NCBI GenBank assembly: GCA_963739355.1
Contig: CAVUAD010000005.1
Coordinates: forward strand, 1 to 64,000
DNA: 64,000 nt
Origin: JAWVFM01 sp963739355
GTDB taxonomy: Bacteria > Actinomycetota > Thermoleophilia > Solirubrobacterales > 70-9
Direction: 5' to 3'
Shown: positions 1 to 7,395 of the stretch, piece by piece
How the letters are laid out: the number at the start of each line of letters is the position of its first letter
Numbering within the stretch: position 1 is the stretch's first letter
Program-made: the position numbers and the translations under genes
Notes under the pieces: model-generated
Told to the model about the DNA's origin: nothing
Databases searched by the model: none
Seen by the model: the letters and a program-made list of their open reading frames with translations, nothing else

Positions 1-11
1 GCCGTCCGCGG

Positions 12-818
12 ATGCCGAACCAGATCGGCCCCCACCTCGAGCATCGCATCCTCGCCTTCTCGCTCGGCCACCCGGGCTTTGGCCCGCGGCGGATCTCGGC
101 CGAGCTCGCCCGGCCCAAGTGGGGCGGGATCCGGGTCTCTGAGAACGGGGTCTGGAGGGTGCTGCGGCGCTTCAACCTCAACACCCGCTCAAAGCGCTTG
201 GCGCTGATCGCCCGTCACGCCGATCCCTACGAGCGAAAGCCCGACCACGAGCCAAAGCAGCTTCACATCGAGGCCTCTGAGCCGGGCGAGAAGGTCCAGA
301 TGGACTGCTTTTACGTCGGCCGGCTCTCCGGCTCGAAGGGCGTCGTTTGGCAATACACGGCGATCGACGTCGCCTCCGCCTACACCTGGGCCTTCCTGCG
401 CTCAGAAGCGCGAAACCCCTCGGCCCGGCACACCGCCGAGCTCTGCCACCTGGTCGCCCGGGAGTTGAAGGCCGCCGGCTGGAAGCTTCGGGAGATCACC
501 ACCGACAACGGCTCGGAGTTTCGCTCCAAGGACTTCGGCGAGGCCGTCGTCGACGAGCAGGCCGTCCAGCGCAAGATCAAGGCCGGGCGGCCGAACTCCA
601 ACGGCTGCGCCGAGCGAGTCCAGCTGACGATCCTCGAGGAGTGCTGGCGGCCGGCCTTCTCGCGCTCGCTGGCGCCGAAGATCACGGCGCTAAAGCGCGA
701 CCTCGAGGAGTACCTCCGCTACTACAACACCGACCGGGCCCACACCGGCCGGCTGACCAGGGGCCGGGTGCCGGCGGATATCGTCTTCGGTGCTCGCAAG
801 ATGGCGAGCGTTCGATGA
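12..818 (+). mobile_element. IS481-like DDE transposase, probably cut by the window edge
   Basis: This is the integrase-core transposase of an IS481/IS3-type insertion sequence. The catalytic triad can be read as D98 (in QMDCF), D165 (in TTDNGSEF) and E201 (in CAERVQ), which gives the DD(35)E spacing of the rve fold. Residues 1-70 look like the end of a helix-turn-helix region. The frame stays open to base 3 upstream of the ATG and the family is usually longer than 300 residues, so the true start probably lies left of the window. No terminal inverted repeat could be identified downstream of the stop. It is the first gene of a relatively A/T-rich stretch and supports the idea that the neighbouring genes are mobile. 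Confidence 0.88.
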
Positions 819-1100
819 GCCCGAGCTGTCTTCACATCTCGGGGTTAGGACGGGCTAGTGCCCAATGAGAATCTTCCGCGCTCAGGTCTCCGTTTGCTGG
901 ACGGATTGGCTCCCGCTCGCGGCGCTCCGATCCCTACGGGCAGCCATCCTGCCCCGACCGGGACGCAGCAGAAGCTCAGGGCGCTCAGGGTCTTGGCAGG
1001 TCTGGCCATGGACGGATCGAGGCTATTCCACCCCGGTCAGTCGTCGGCGGGCCAGATGCGAACCGGCCTCGTTTCGACCAAGGCTGATGGAAAGACGGAT
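819..1100. other. Gene-poor interval behind the transposase
   Basis: This 282-bp stretch lies between the transposase and the stop of the minus-strand regulator gene. Open frames here have arginine- and serine-rich, low-information translations and look like chance frames. It probably contains the right end of the insertion sequence, but no convincing inverted repeat or target duplication was found. Nothing else is supported. Confidence 0.5.
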
Positions 1101-1481
1101 CTACGTCGTCGCGGATGCGGTCTGGGTAGCGACGATCGCAGCAGCGGCCGACTCGTTCGCCTCCGCGAGGTATTGGGCAACCGCGAGCCAGATGCCGCTC
1201 TCCGTCAGTACTTCGAAGACCCTCGCTCGGGGACGTCCAGGGAACGGGAGCTCCTTCAGCGCGCCTGAAGCCGCGAGGATCACGAGACTCCGCAAGACCT
1301 TGTTCGGAGGCGACGATCCATTCATCCCACGGCTCACTTCAGGAGCCGTGACGGCGGTGGACCCGGAGCCATGGATCCACACGGCTACCGGGAGTACGTG
1401 GCGCTGCCCGTAGATGTCTTCCGATCGATCGGCAAGCAGCCGACGCGCGATGTCCGCGGTCTGTTCGACGGATTCCATCAT
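1101..1481 (-). CDS. Small putative winged-helix regulator
   Basis: The 126-residue protein is not a confident family match. Its middle (about residues 25-105) has the pattern of a winged-helix DNA-binding domain: a helical segment with TAPEVSRGM, then PPNKVLRSLVILAASGALKEL as a likely recognition helix, then a wing around PFPGRPRARVFEV. It is transcribed away from the PurA-like gene with 108 bp between the starts, the usual arrangement for a local regulator. There are two adjacent ATG codons (1476-1481) and no strong ribosome binding site. The C-terminal 15 residues are an Ala/Thr-rich tail. It could equally be a small structural subunit of the same module. The coding assignment is moderate because only one strand reads sensibly. 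Confidence 0.55.
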   Translation of the reverse strand: MMESVEQTADIARRLLADRSEDIYGQRHVLPVAVWIHGSGSTAVTAPEVSRGMNGSSPPNKVLRSLVILAASGALKELPFPGRPRARVFEVLTESGIWLAVAQYLAEANESAAAAIVATQTASATT

Positions 1482-1589
1482 ACGGCTTACGTACTATGGA
1501 CCAATGATCTCGGCGCCGGACATACGTAGCCGGCGGGCTCACTGCCTAGCTACGAGCCCTAGCCCCGGGCTGTTGAATCGGCGGCTCTT
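1482..1589. promoter_or_regulatory. Divergent promoter region with an imperfect inverted repeat
   Basis: This interval separates the minus-strand putative regulator from the plus-strand PurA-like gene. It contains GGCTTACGTA at 1484-1493 and TACGTAGCC at 1523-1531. These are inverted copies of one another apart from one missing base, 29 bp apart. TACGTA is itself palindromic. This would suit an operator shared by both promoters, but no -10/-35 pair can be assigned with confidence. Confidence 0.35.
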
Positions 1590-2696
1590 GTGGCGCTGAC
1601 GGTCGTAGTTGGCGGTCAGTACGGCTCCGAAGGCAAGGGGAAGCTGGTCTCCTTCTTGGCCAAGCGCAACGTGCCTGATGTCGCCGTCGTGCGCTGTGGC
1701 GGATCGAATGCCGGGCATACGGCGGATGGACTACTCGGCAGAGCACTTCTACGGCAGCTGCCCAGCGGCGCGGTCGAACCGGATTGCAGGCTTCTCCTCG
1801 CCGCGGGCATGCAGTTGGATGTAGACGTGCTGCTCCGGGAGATCGAACAGCTCCAGATCACGCCTGACAGGCTCGTGGTTGATCGTGGGGCGGCGGTTAT
1901 CGATGCGCAGGATCGCGATACGGAGCGCTCCACCCAGCTGTACGACCGGATCGGTTCCACGTTGACCGGCACTGGCTCCGCGGCGGCGCGCAAGGTCATG
2001 CGAGATCCGTGTCTGAAGCGGGCCGAGGACATATCGGAGCTCGGTCCGTTCATCGGGGAGGTTTCCCGCGAGCTATCGCGCCTTCTCGCTGCGGGAACGC
2101 ACGTGGTTGTCGAAGGGACCCAGGGAGCCGGCCTCTCCCTTCACCACGGTCCCTACCCGTTCACGACCGGTCGAGACACGACGGCCGCGGCCTTCCTGTC
2201 CGAAGCCGGTCTTCCGCCTACGCGGGTCACGGATGTAGCCATGGTGGTTCGGACTTATCCGATCAGGGTGGGCGGTCCATCCGGTCCGCTGTTCGGTGAG
2301 ATCTCGTGGGATGAGGTTGCCCGACGGTCCCGCTACCCAACGGCACTCGCCGAGTACACGACTGTGACCGGCCGTCTCCGGCGGATCGGAGAATTCGACT
2401 GGGACATGGCGATGGACGCAGTTCGCCTTAACGCCCCGACGTCCCTTGCGCTACACGGCGTCGACTATCTGAATCATGCTGACCTCGCAGCAAGATCTTG
2501 GAGCGACCTGAGCAAGGTGAGCCGCGCGTTCATTGATCGCCTGGAACGGGAACTGGGTGTGCCGGTGCGGTACATCTTCACCGGCCCGGATGGGACTGAC
2601 CTGATCGACCGCGGCTGCGAGTTGCGCCGCTCCGACCCGGACAGTCATTTCGACCGAGAGGACCCGACCCCCACGCAGCTCCCGTCGCACGTGTAG
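1590..2696 (+). CDS. Short PurA/PurZ-like adenylosuccinate synthetase homologue
   Basis: The protein has the adenylosuccinate synthetase fold, which joins aspartate to a purine nucleotide using GTP. The N-terminal GTP loop reads GGQYGSEGKGK (8-18) where E. coli PurA has GTQWGDEGKGK, so the catalytic Asp13 equivalent is Ser13. The partner catalytic His is kept (NAGHT, H43). EGTQGAGLSLHHGPYPFTT and TGRLRRIGEFDW match conserved substrate and aspartate loops. At 368 residues it is shorter than the roughly 430 of housekeeping PurA. Loss of this Asp and the short length are features described for phage PurZ, which acts on dGMP to start 2-aminoadenine synthesis; that comparison is from memory. The start is GTG with a weak GGCGG. 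A deoxynucleoside kinase-like gene follows 39 bp downstream. It could also be a divergent IMP-using enzyme. Confidence 0.85.
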   Translation: MALTVVVGGQYGSEGKGKLVSFLAKRNVPDVAVVRCGGSNAGHTADGLLGRALLRQLPSGAVEPDCRLLLAAGMQLDVDVLLREIEQLQITPDRLVVDRGAAVIDAQDRDTERSTQLYDRIGSTLTGTGSAAARKVMRDPCLKRAEDISELGPFIGEVSRELSRLLAAGTHVVVEGTQGAGLSLHHGPYPFTTGRDTTAAAFLSEAGLPPTRVTDVAMVVRTYPIRVGGPSGPLFGEISWDEVARRSRYPTALAEYTTVTGRLRRIGEFDWDMAMDAVRLNAPTSLALHGVDYLNHADLAARSWSDLSKVSRAFIDRLERELGVPVRYIFTGPDGTDLIDRGCELRRSDPDSHFDREDPTPTQLPSHV

Positions 2697-2703
2697 CGCG
2701 AGT

Positions 2704-2718
2704 GCGGCGGTCCGCCGC
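2704..2718. other. GC hairpin between the PurA-like gene and the kinase gene
   Basis: GCGGCGG at 2704-2710 and CCGCCGC at 2712-2718 form a near-perfect palindrome directly after the PurA-like stop. In RNA it would be a 5-bp stem with a short loop. There is no T-run, so it is at most a weak attenuator or an mRNA-stability element between the two genes. Confidence 0.35.
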
Positions 2719-2735
2719 CTGTTCATACTCAACCC

Positions 2736-3329
2736 GTGGTCATCGCTCTCGAAGGTCTGCCCGGCGCTGGCAAGACCACATCTGCGCGACTCTTGGCGGA
2801 GCGGCTTCACAGCGAGCAGCTTTGCGAAGCGACACGGGCCCACCCGTTCCTCGACACCGTCTATGACGACGCCGCTCGGTATGACCTGCAGGTAGAGCTG
2901 GCCTTCCTGCTCCTTCACAACAGCGCCTACCGCGTACTCGCGCCAGGAAAGACCGCCGTTGCGGACTTCTCTCCGGTGAAGGACCTGGTTTTCGCGGAGG
3001 CCATGCTCGCCGGACAGGACCTGGATCTGTTCCAGACCGTCTACGACCACCTGTATGTCGGCTTTCCACCCCCGGACGTCGTCGTCTATCTGGACGCCGA
3101 TCCTGAGCTTTGCCTCAGCCGGGTGAAGGCCCGCATGGCGAGTGAGCCGTCCCGCCAGTTCGAAGCAGGCCTTGACGCCAGCCGGCTTCAGGTCATCCGG
3201 ACGGTGTACGAGCGGCGGATGGCCGACTTAGGCGAAATCGTCCTCCGGGTTGAGGTCGTCGGCGACGAACCCAGGGAAGCGGTCGTCGGCAGACTCGAGG
3301 ACGTCCTGCGAGACCACCTCGCTCCATGA
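2736..3329 (+). CDS. Deoxynucleoside/nucleotide kinase-like P-loop protein
   Basis: The 197-residue protein has the size and layout of the deoxynucleoside kinase and thymidylate kinase superfamily. The P-loop is GLPGAGKTT (7-15). A DFSPVKDLVFAE segment near residue 76 occupies the place of the family's phosphoacceptor-binding motif. An arginine-bearing lid (SRVKARMASEPSR) follows the VVYLDADPELCLSR strand. Such enzymes phosphorylate deoxynucleosides or their monophosphates in the cytoplasm. The GTG start at 2736 puts the P-loop at the usual depth; no clear Shine-Dalgarno is visible. Position 39 bp behind the PurA-like gene suggests they work together, either feeding it a (d)NMP or phosphorylating its product. 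The substrate base cannot be read from sequence. Confidence 0.8.
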   Translation: MVIALEGLPGAGKTTSARLLAERLHSEQLCEATRAHPFLDTVYDDAARYDLQVELAFLLLHNSAYRVLAPGKTAVADFSPVKDLVFAEAMLAGQDLDLFQTVYDHLYVGFPPPDVVVYLDADPELCLSRVKARMASEPSRQFEAGLDASRLQVIRTVYERRMADLGEIVLRVEVVGDEPREAVVGRLEDVLRDHLAP

Positions 3330-3337
3330 GATCGCTG

Positions 3338-3351
3338 GCCCGCCAACGGGC
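3338..3351. terminator. Possible bidirectional hairpin between convergent genes
   Basis: GCCCG-CCAA-CGGGC forms a perfect 5-bp stem with a 4-base loop. It lies in the 25-bp gap between the kinase stop and the stop of the minus-strand hypothetical gene. There is no U-tract, so a role in termination is tentative. Confidence 0.35.
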
Positions 3352-3354
3352 GCG

Positions 3355-4053
3355 TCAGGGAGTCGGCTCGACGACGCGCAGACCAGCCCAACGCTCACAG
3401 AGCGATGTCGCAGCCGCGACAAAGGTCTCGGTCCGAGACAGAGTTCCGACCAAGAAGGCGATATGCGTCCCCGTGATAGCGAAAACGCGGTGTTCTGGGA
3501 GAGCAGCACGCATGCGCGCCAGTTGCATCGCCACGTAGGGTCCGCGCTTCACACGTCCGAAGTGCTGGTACACGATCACCGCCTCCCTCTCCCGGGCCCG
3601 CTCTACCTCGTCGAGGTACAGGTACTTGGATGACCCCTTCCGGCCCTTCGGCGTGCTCTGAACTTCCAGGCCGTTATCCGGGTCAAAGAAGATGGCCGCT
3701 CCCTCGGGTAGCTCACGCTCTAGGTCCTCGAAGAACGCTCTGCGGTCCTCAATTGCATCGCTGAGGATCCGGTCGAGGAACACTGCATCGGGCAGGATTG
3801 GCGACGCCTGTACCTCCGCAAGGCCGAAGCGGCCCGCTGCTGATAGCCGGCGCAGCTCCTCGAATAGTCCCGGATCGATGTTGCGGAACTTCTCCGGCTG
3901 CTCGAGGTAACTCCGCTTCTGTCCATCTGTGCCGCCGTCATCGGGCGTCTTCATCCAGCAGACGGCCAGGACCGAGCTGAGGTGACTCTGAACCGATCGC
4001 AAGAACGCGTACTTGAAGAAGTCGTTGACGTCCCCGACGTATTGGTCCTTCAC
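3355..4053 (-). CDS. Conserved hypothetical protein with FFDPDNG motif
   Basis: The 232-residue protein belongs to a family I recognise by pattern but cannot assign a function. Characteristic segments are DQYVGDVNDFFKYAFLR at the N-terminus, AVCWMKTPDDGGTDG (30-44), YLEQPEKFR, IFFDPDNGLE (121-130), SSKYLYLDE (141-149) and VYQHFGR (161-167). The FFDPDNG loop after a hydrophobic strand recalls the acidic motif of Rossmann-like methyltransferase or nuclease folds, but no SAM-binding glycine loop is evident. The start is GTG (4051-4053), 25 bp behind the stop of the upstream membrane-anchored dUTPase-fold gene, so the two are probably co-transcribed. It converges on the kinase gene. No signal peptide or membrane segment is seen. 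Confidence 0.75.
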   Translation of the reverse strand: MKDQYVGDVNDFFKYAFLRSVQSHLSSVLAVCWMKTPDDGGTDGQKRSYLEQPEKFRNIDPGLFEELRRLSAAGRFGLAEVQASPILPDAVFLDRILSDAIEDRRAFFEDLERELPEGAAIFFDPDNGLEVQSTPKGRKGSSKYLYLDEVERAREREAVIVYQHFGRVKRGPYVAMQLARMRAALPEHRVFAITGTHIAFLVGTLSRTETFVAAATSLCERWAGLRVVEPTP

Positions 4054-4078
4054 TTGCCGGTCTTTGCCCGCTTCAGCG

Positions 4079-5101
4079 CTACTGCGCGCGGAGCGTTCGC
4101 TGCAGCTCGGAGATCTGGCGATGAAGCTCGCGAATCTGGCTCTTCTGGTTGGCGAGTTTCAGATCAAGAGCTCCGCTCACATCTGACACGTCGGCCTTGG
4201 TTGCGAGCGGCTCCTTTGCGTCGTCCACAACCGAGAAGACGAAAGCAGGGATAGCGAACAGAAGAGTGAGGACTCCGAGGAAAGCTGCCCCATAGCCGGC
4301 TCGCCGAAACCAACGAAGCGACGACCGAGTGTCCTCATCGAGTTCTTGGACCTCCTCCTTCAGCCGTGCTACAGAGCTGGTGGGGGGCGGATTCCCGTCC
4401 AGGTATCCCAGGATCGGCTGTCGCCAGTCCGGCTTGCCGTTCTTAAACAGCCGCGCACTGGACGGTGCAGAGCCTCCGTTCAGCCACTGGGCAAGCTCCT
4501 CCTCGCTCTCGATCGGCGCCCAAGCGTCGCGAATCTCAGCCGCGTGTGGAACGGTCTTCGCGAAGTCGAGCTTGGCAAACGGCTCGTCCAATTCAATCCG
4601 GATCGGAGCATTAGAGATGTTGTGAAGGGGACAACTCAGCGCTCCCTGAAAACCGGGATCGACTTGCGGGCCGGTGCCCAGGAGGAGACCCTTGTAGATG
4701 AACTTGATCTGCAAATCGAAGCGGCCTACGAGGTAGTGGGGAAGGCACAAGACCTGCCGCATCGGCACGAGCGCAATGGAGTTCGGCGGTATCTCCAATA
4801 CCCGATTTCTGACTGGATCCAAGAGGACATCCTCGCCCTCCACCACGCACGCGGGCCCAAGCGTCAACTCGTAGCTCGCCGTCTTCAGCAACCTAGGATC
4901 GAGGGGGCGGATCATCCCCCCGACGGCGTTGTCGTACTCGACGATCCAGTCCGCGGTGAGCATGCCCTGCATTTCCGGCCAGGGATCGTTCCAGTACGCC
5001 GCGTTGGTCCCCTTCTCGTCGGCTGGAGGTTGCTCCCAATACTCACGAGGCGGAGACGTCGCGTCTGGCACGATCCGGACGCTAGAGCGCCTTTCGGACA
5101 T
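4079..5101 (-). CDS. Membrane-anchored dCTP deaminase/dUTPase-fold protein
   Basis: Residues about 60-185 match the trimeric dCTP deaminase/dUTPase fold: SYELTLG (76-82), a long strand run including YLVGRFDLQIKFIYKGLLLGTG (split here at 123-144), VDPGFQG (147-153) and EPFAKLDFAKT (173-183). Two active-site features of the family are changed. The RSS motif position reads RFD, and the deaminase Glu expected after DPGxxG is replaced (ALSCPLHN). A single membrane helix lies at about 270-292, flanked by heptad-like segments near 245-260 and 303-340. The protein may therefore bind a nucleotide without ordinary dCTP deaminase chemistry. It heads a two-gene minus-strand unit with the hypothetical gene. 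The standard bacterial enzymes are under 200 residues and soluble, so this is a fusion architecture. Confidence 0.75.
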   Translation of the reverse strand: MSERRSSVRIVPDATSPPREYWEQPPADEKGTNAAYWNDPWPEMQGMLTADWIVEYDNAVGGMIRPLDPRLLKTASYELTLGPACVVEGEDVLLDPVRNRVLEIPPNSIALVPMRQVLCLPHYLVGRFDLQIKFIYKGLLLGTGPQVDPGFQGALSCPLHNISNAPIRIELDEPFAKLDFAKTVPHAAEIRDAWAPIESEEELAQWLNGGSAPSSARLFKNGKPDWRQPILGYLDGNPPPTSSVARLKEEVQELDEDTRSSLRWFRRAGYGAAFLGVLTLLFAIPAFVFSVVDDAKEPLATKADVSDVSGALDLKLANQKSQIRELHRQISELQRTLRAQ

Positions 5102-5225
5102 TCCAGCGATGCGGAGCTCACCGCGCCTTTCTTGGGCACCAGTGCCCGACTAGGTCTCCCTGAATCTGCGCACTGCCTGTCGGTGTCGAGGTCGGTTGCC
5201 CCGTGGTAGCACCGGTTTCTCGAGG

Positions 5226-5298
5226 TGGAGCTAGCGGGACTCGAACCCGCGACCTCCTGGGTGCGATCCAGGCGCTCTTCCAACTGAGCTATAGCCCC
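5226..5298 (-). tRNA. tRNA-Ala (anticodon CGC)
   Basis: A 73-nt cloverleaf reads on the minus strand. The acceptor stem GGGGCTA pairs with TAGCTCC, including the G3:U70 wobble that identifies tRNA-Ala, followed by discriminator A. The anticodon stem CCTGG/CCAGG encloses the loop ATCGCAC, giving anticodon CGC. The T-arm has GGTTCGAGTCC. The CCA end is not encoded. The 3' end faces the A/T-richer island, which is the usual side for integrative elements. Confidence 0.95.
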
Positions 5299-5422
5299 GT
5301 GGCCCGCGTGGGCGGACGGGCCAAGGATAGCCGCAGGAATCGGGCCGGATAGCGACCTGCAACTTCGGTATCTCGCCACCGGCGCAGGCGGGCATGGTTT
5401 TCGGTCAATCTAAGCTCCCAAC

Positions 5423-7291
5423 GTGAGCTTTCGCACCCGCCTGGGCCTCTTCTTCGTCCTGATCGTCCTCGTGCCGATGATCGCGATCACGGTGCTCGTG
5501 GTCTCGGTCACGAACGACGCCCGCACGGGCAAGGCGGACGCGCGAGTTGGCGGGGCGCTGGTCACGGCCCGCGGCTTCTACGCCACCGACCTTCACGACT
5601 CGCGGCAGGCGGCCCGCGTGATCGCGGGTGACCCCAGGCTCGGCGCGGCGATTCGGTCGGGGGACTCCAGCCAGGTCCAGGCCGTGGCCCGCACCCTGGC
5701 TGCCGAGCAGGGCCTCGCCGGCCTGGTCATCAACGACGCCAGCGGCTCGCCCCTCGCCACGGTCGGCTCCGGGCTGATCGCGCAGGGCACCGTCGGCCTG
5801 CAGAACCAGCGCGGCGCGAAGGTCGGTGAGGTCGAGGCCTCCACCACGACCTCCCAGGACTACCTCCGGCAGGTGCACCAGGGCACGGGGCTCGCCGCCG
5901 CACTCTCGGGCGGCGGCGAGCCGGTCTCCTCCACGGTCGACCTGGGCGATCAGCAGCTACCCGACCCCGGCACGGCGGCCGACGTCTCGCTCGGCAACAA
6001 CGACCTGCGCGCGGCCACGCGGGTGCTTCCCGGCGGGACAGAGCTCCACCTGACGATGTTCGGCCCGATCGGCCCGAAGGCCTTCTTCTCGAAGCAGCCG
6101 CTCGTGCTCGCCGTGCTGGGGCTGTTCTGCCTCGTGGCGCTTCTCTTCATCCTCGCCACGCTGCGCGCCCTGAGCACGCAGATCCGCACGATGCTCGCTG
6201 CCGCGCGGCGCATCGGCGACGGCGACTTCAGCGGCGAGGTGCCGGTTGTCGGGCGCGACGAGATGGCGGGCCTGGCGACCGAGTTCAACCGGATGCGCGG
6301 GCGCCTGGCCGAGCAGGTCGCTCAGCTGCGCAGTCAGCGCGACGAGATCGAGGTGTCCACGCACAGGATCGGCGAGGCGTTCGCGGCGGGCCTCGACCGC
6401 GAGGCCCTGCTCGCCATCGTCCTCGAGACGACGCTCTCGGCCTGCAAGGCCGAGTACGGGATGATCGCTCTGGGCGGCACCACCGGCGGGGAGGTCGAGC
6501 GCGGCACCCCCACCCCGGCGCTGCGGGACGTGATCCTTGCCGGCGAGGAGCGCTCCACGCGGGAAGGCCACATGGTCGACATGGCCAAGGACGGGATCGT
6601 CGGCCTCTCCAGCCCGCTCGCTGTGCAGTCCGAGTCGTCCCGCCACGGCGGCGTCATGAGCGTGGCCCGCGCCGGCGAGCCGTTCAACGCCACGGAGCGA
6701 GACATCTTCAACTACCTGCTCGACCAGATCTCCGTCTCGATCGAGAACGTCTCGCTCCACGAGCTCGTCTCCCAGCAGGCCGTCACCGACGACCTCACGG
6801 GGCTGTCCAACACGCGTCGCTTCAGAGACATCCTCCAGAAGGAGGCCGCCCGCGCCAAGCGATTCGGCCACGAGCTCTCGCTCTTGATGCTCGATCTGGA
6901 CGACTTCAAGCAGATCAACGACTCCTTCGGTCACCTCCAGGGCGACGAGGTCCTGCGCCGCGTCGCTCGCTCGCTGGACGTCGAGTCCCGCGGCTTCGAC
7001 GAGCCGTGCCGGTGGGGAGGGGAGGAGTTTGCGATCGCGCTCCCGGAGACGGACGAGGCCGGCGCCCTCGACGTCGCGGAGCGGGTGCGCCGACGGATCG
7101 AGGCCCAGGTCGTCGAGCGCCTGAACGGACAGGGAACCCTGACCGTGACCGCCTCGGTTGGGGTCGCCACCGCGCGGGGCGGAATCGAGGGGGTCGAGGC
7201 CCTGATCGCCGCGGCGGACGCGGCACTCTACCGCGCGAAGGCCGCGGGCAAGAACCGCGTCGCAGCCGCAGAGGGCGTCACGACCGGATAA
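5423..7291 (+). CDS. Membrane diguanylate cyclase (HAMP-GAF-GGDEF)
   Basis: The 622-residue sensor makes the second messenger c-di-GMP. Membrane helices lie at about 6-29 and 226-248 and bracket an extracytoplasmic sensor region of about 195 residues. A HAMP segment follows (RRIGDGDFSGEVPV and RDEMAGLATEFNRM), then a GAF-like region at about 320-450, then the cyclase domain. The active-site loop is GGEEF (532-536). It is preceded by RGFD at the spacing of the RxxD inhibitory site, so product feedback is likely. It stands alone on the plus strand, 124 bp beyond tRNA-Ala. What it senses cannot be read from sequence. Confidence 0.93.
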   Translation: MSFRTRLGLFFVLIVLVPMIAITVLVVSVTNDARTGKADARVGGALVTARGFYATDLHDSRQAARVIAGDPRLGAAIRSGDSSQVQAVARTLAAEQGLAGLVINDASGSPLATVGSGLIAQGTVGLQNQRGAKVGEVEASTTTSQDYLRQVHQGTGLAAALSGGGEPVSSTVDLGDQQLPDPGTAADVSLGNNDLRAATRVLPGGTELHLTMFGPIGPKAFFSKQPLVLAVLGLFCLVALLFILATLRALSTQIRTMLAAARRIGDGDFSGEVPVVGRDEMAGLATEFNRMRGRLAEQVAQLRSQRDEIEVSTHRIGEAFAAGLDREALLAIVLETTLSACKAEYGMIALGGTTGGEVERGTPTPALRDVILAGEERSTREGHMVDMAKDGIVGLSSPLAVQSESSRHGGVMSVARAGEPFNATERDIFNYLLDQISVSIENVSLHELVSQQAVTDDLTGLSNTRRFRDILQKEAARAKRFGHELSLLMLDLDDFKQINDSFGHLQGDEVLRRVARSLDVESRGFDEPCRWGGEEFAIALPETDEAGALDVAERVRRRIEAQVVERLNGQGTLTVTASVGVATARGGIEGVEALIAAADAALYRAKAAGKNRVAAAEGVTTG

Positions 7292-7395
7292 CGCGGCCGG
7301 CGGCGCACCGATTCGCAGGAACGCCTGCGAAATACGGATCTGGCTCTAAACCACGGTGCGCGGCCGTTACTCTCCCGTTTCAGAGGCTGAGATCG

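Noticed and set aside
1590..2696. Calling the PurA-like gene the housekeeping purA
   Set aside because: The catalytic Asp is Ser, the protein is about 60 residues short, and it sits in a mobile-looking island away from the purine genes at 58.7-64 kb.
1101..5101. A complete phage-type Z-genome (2-aminoadenine) pathway
   Set aside because: No HD-domain dATPase (DatZ), MazG-like MazZ or specialised DNA polymerase was found next to the PurZ-like gene.
5226..5298. A duplicated tRNA end (attL/attR) inside the window
   Set aside because: No second copy of the tRNA-Ala 3' sequence was seen between 1 and 5200; it may lie further left.
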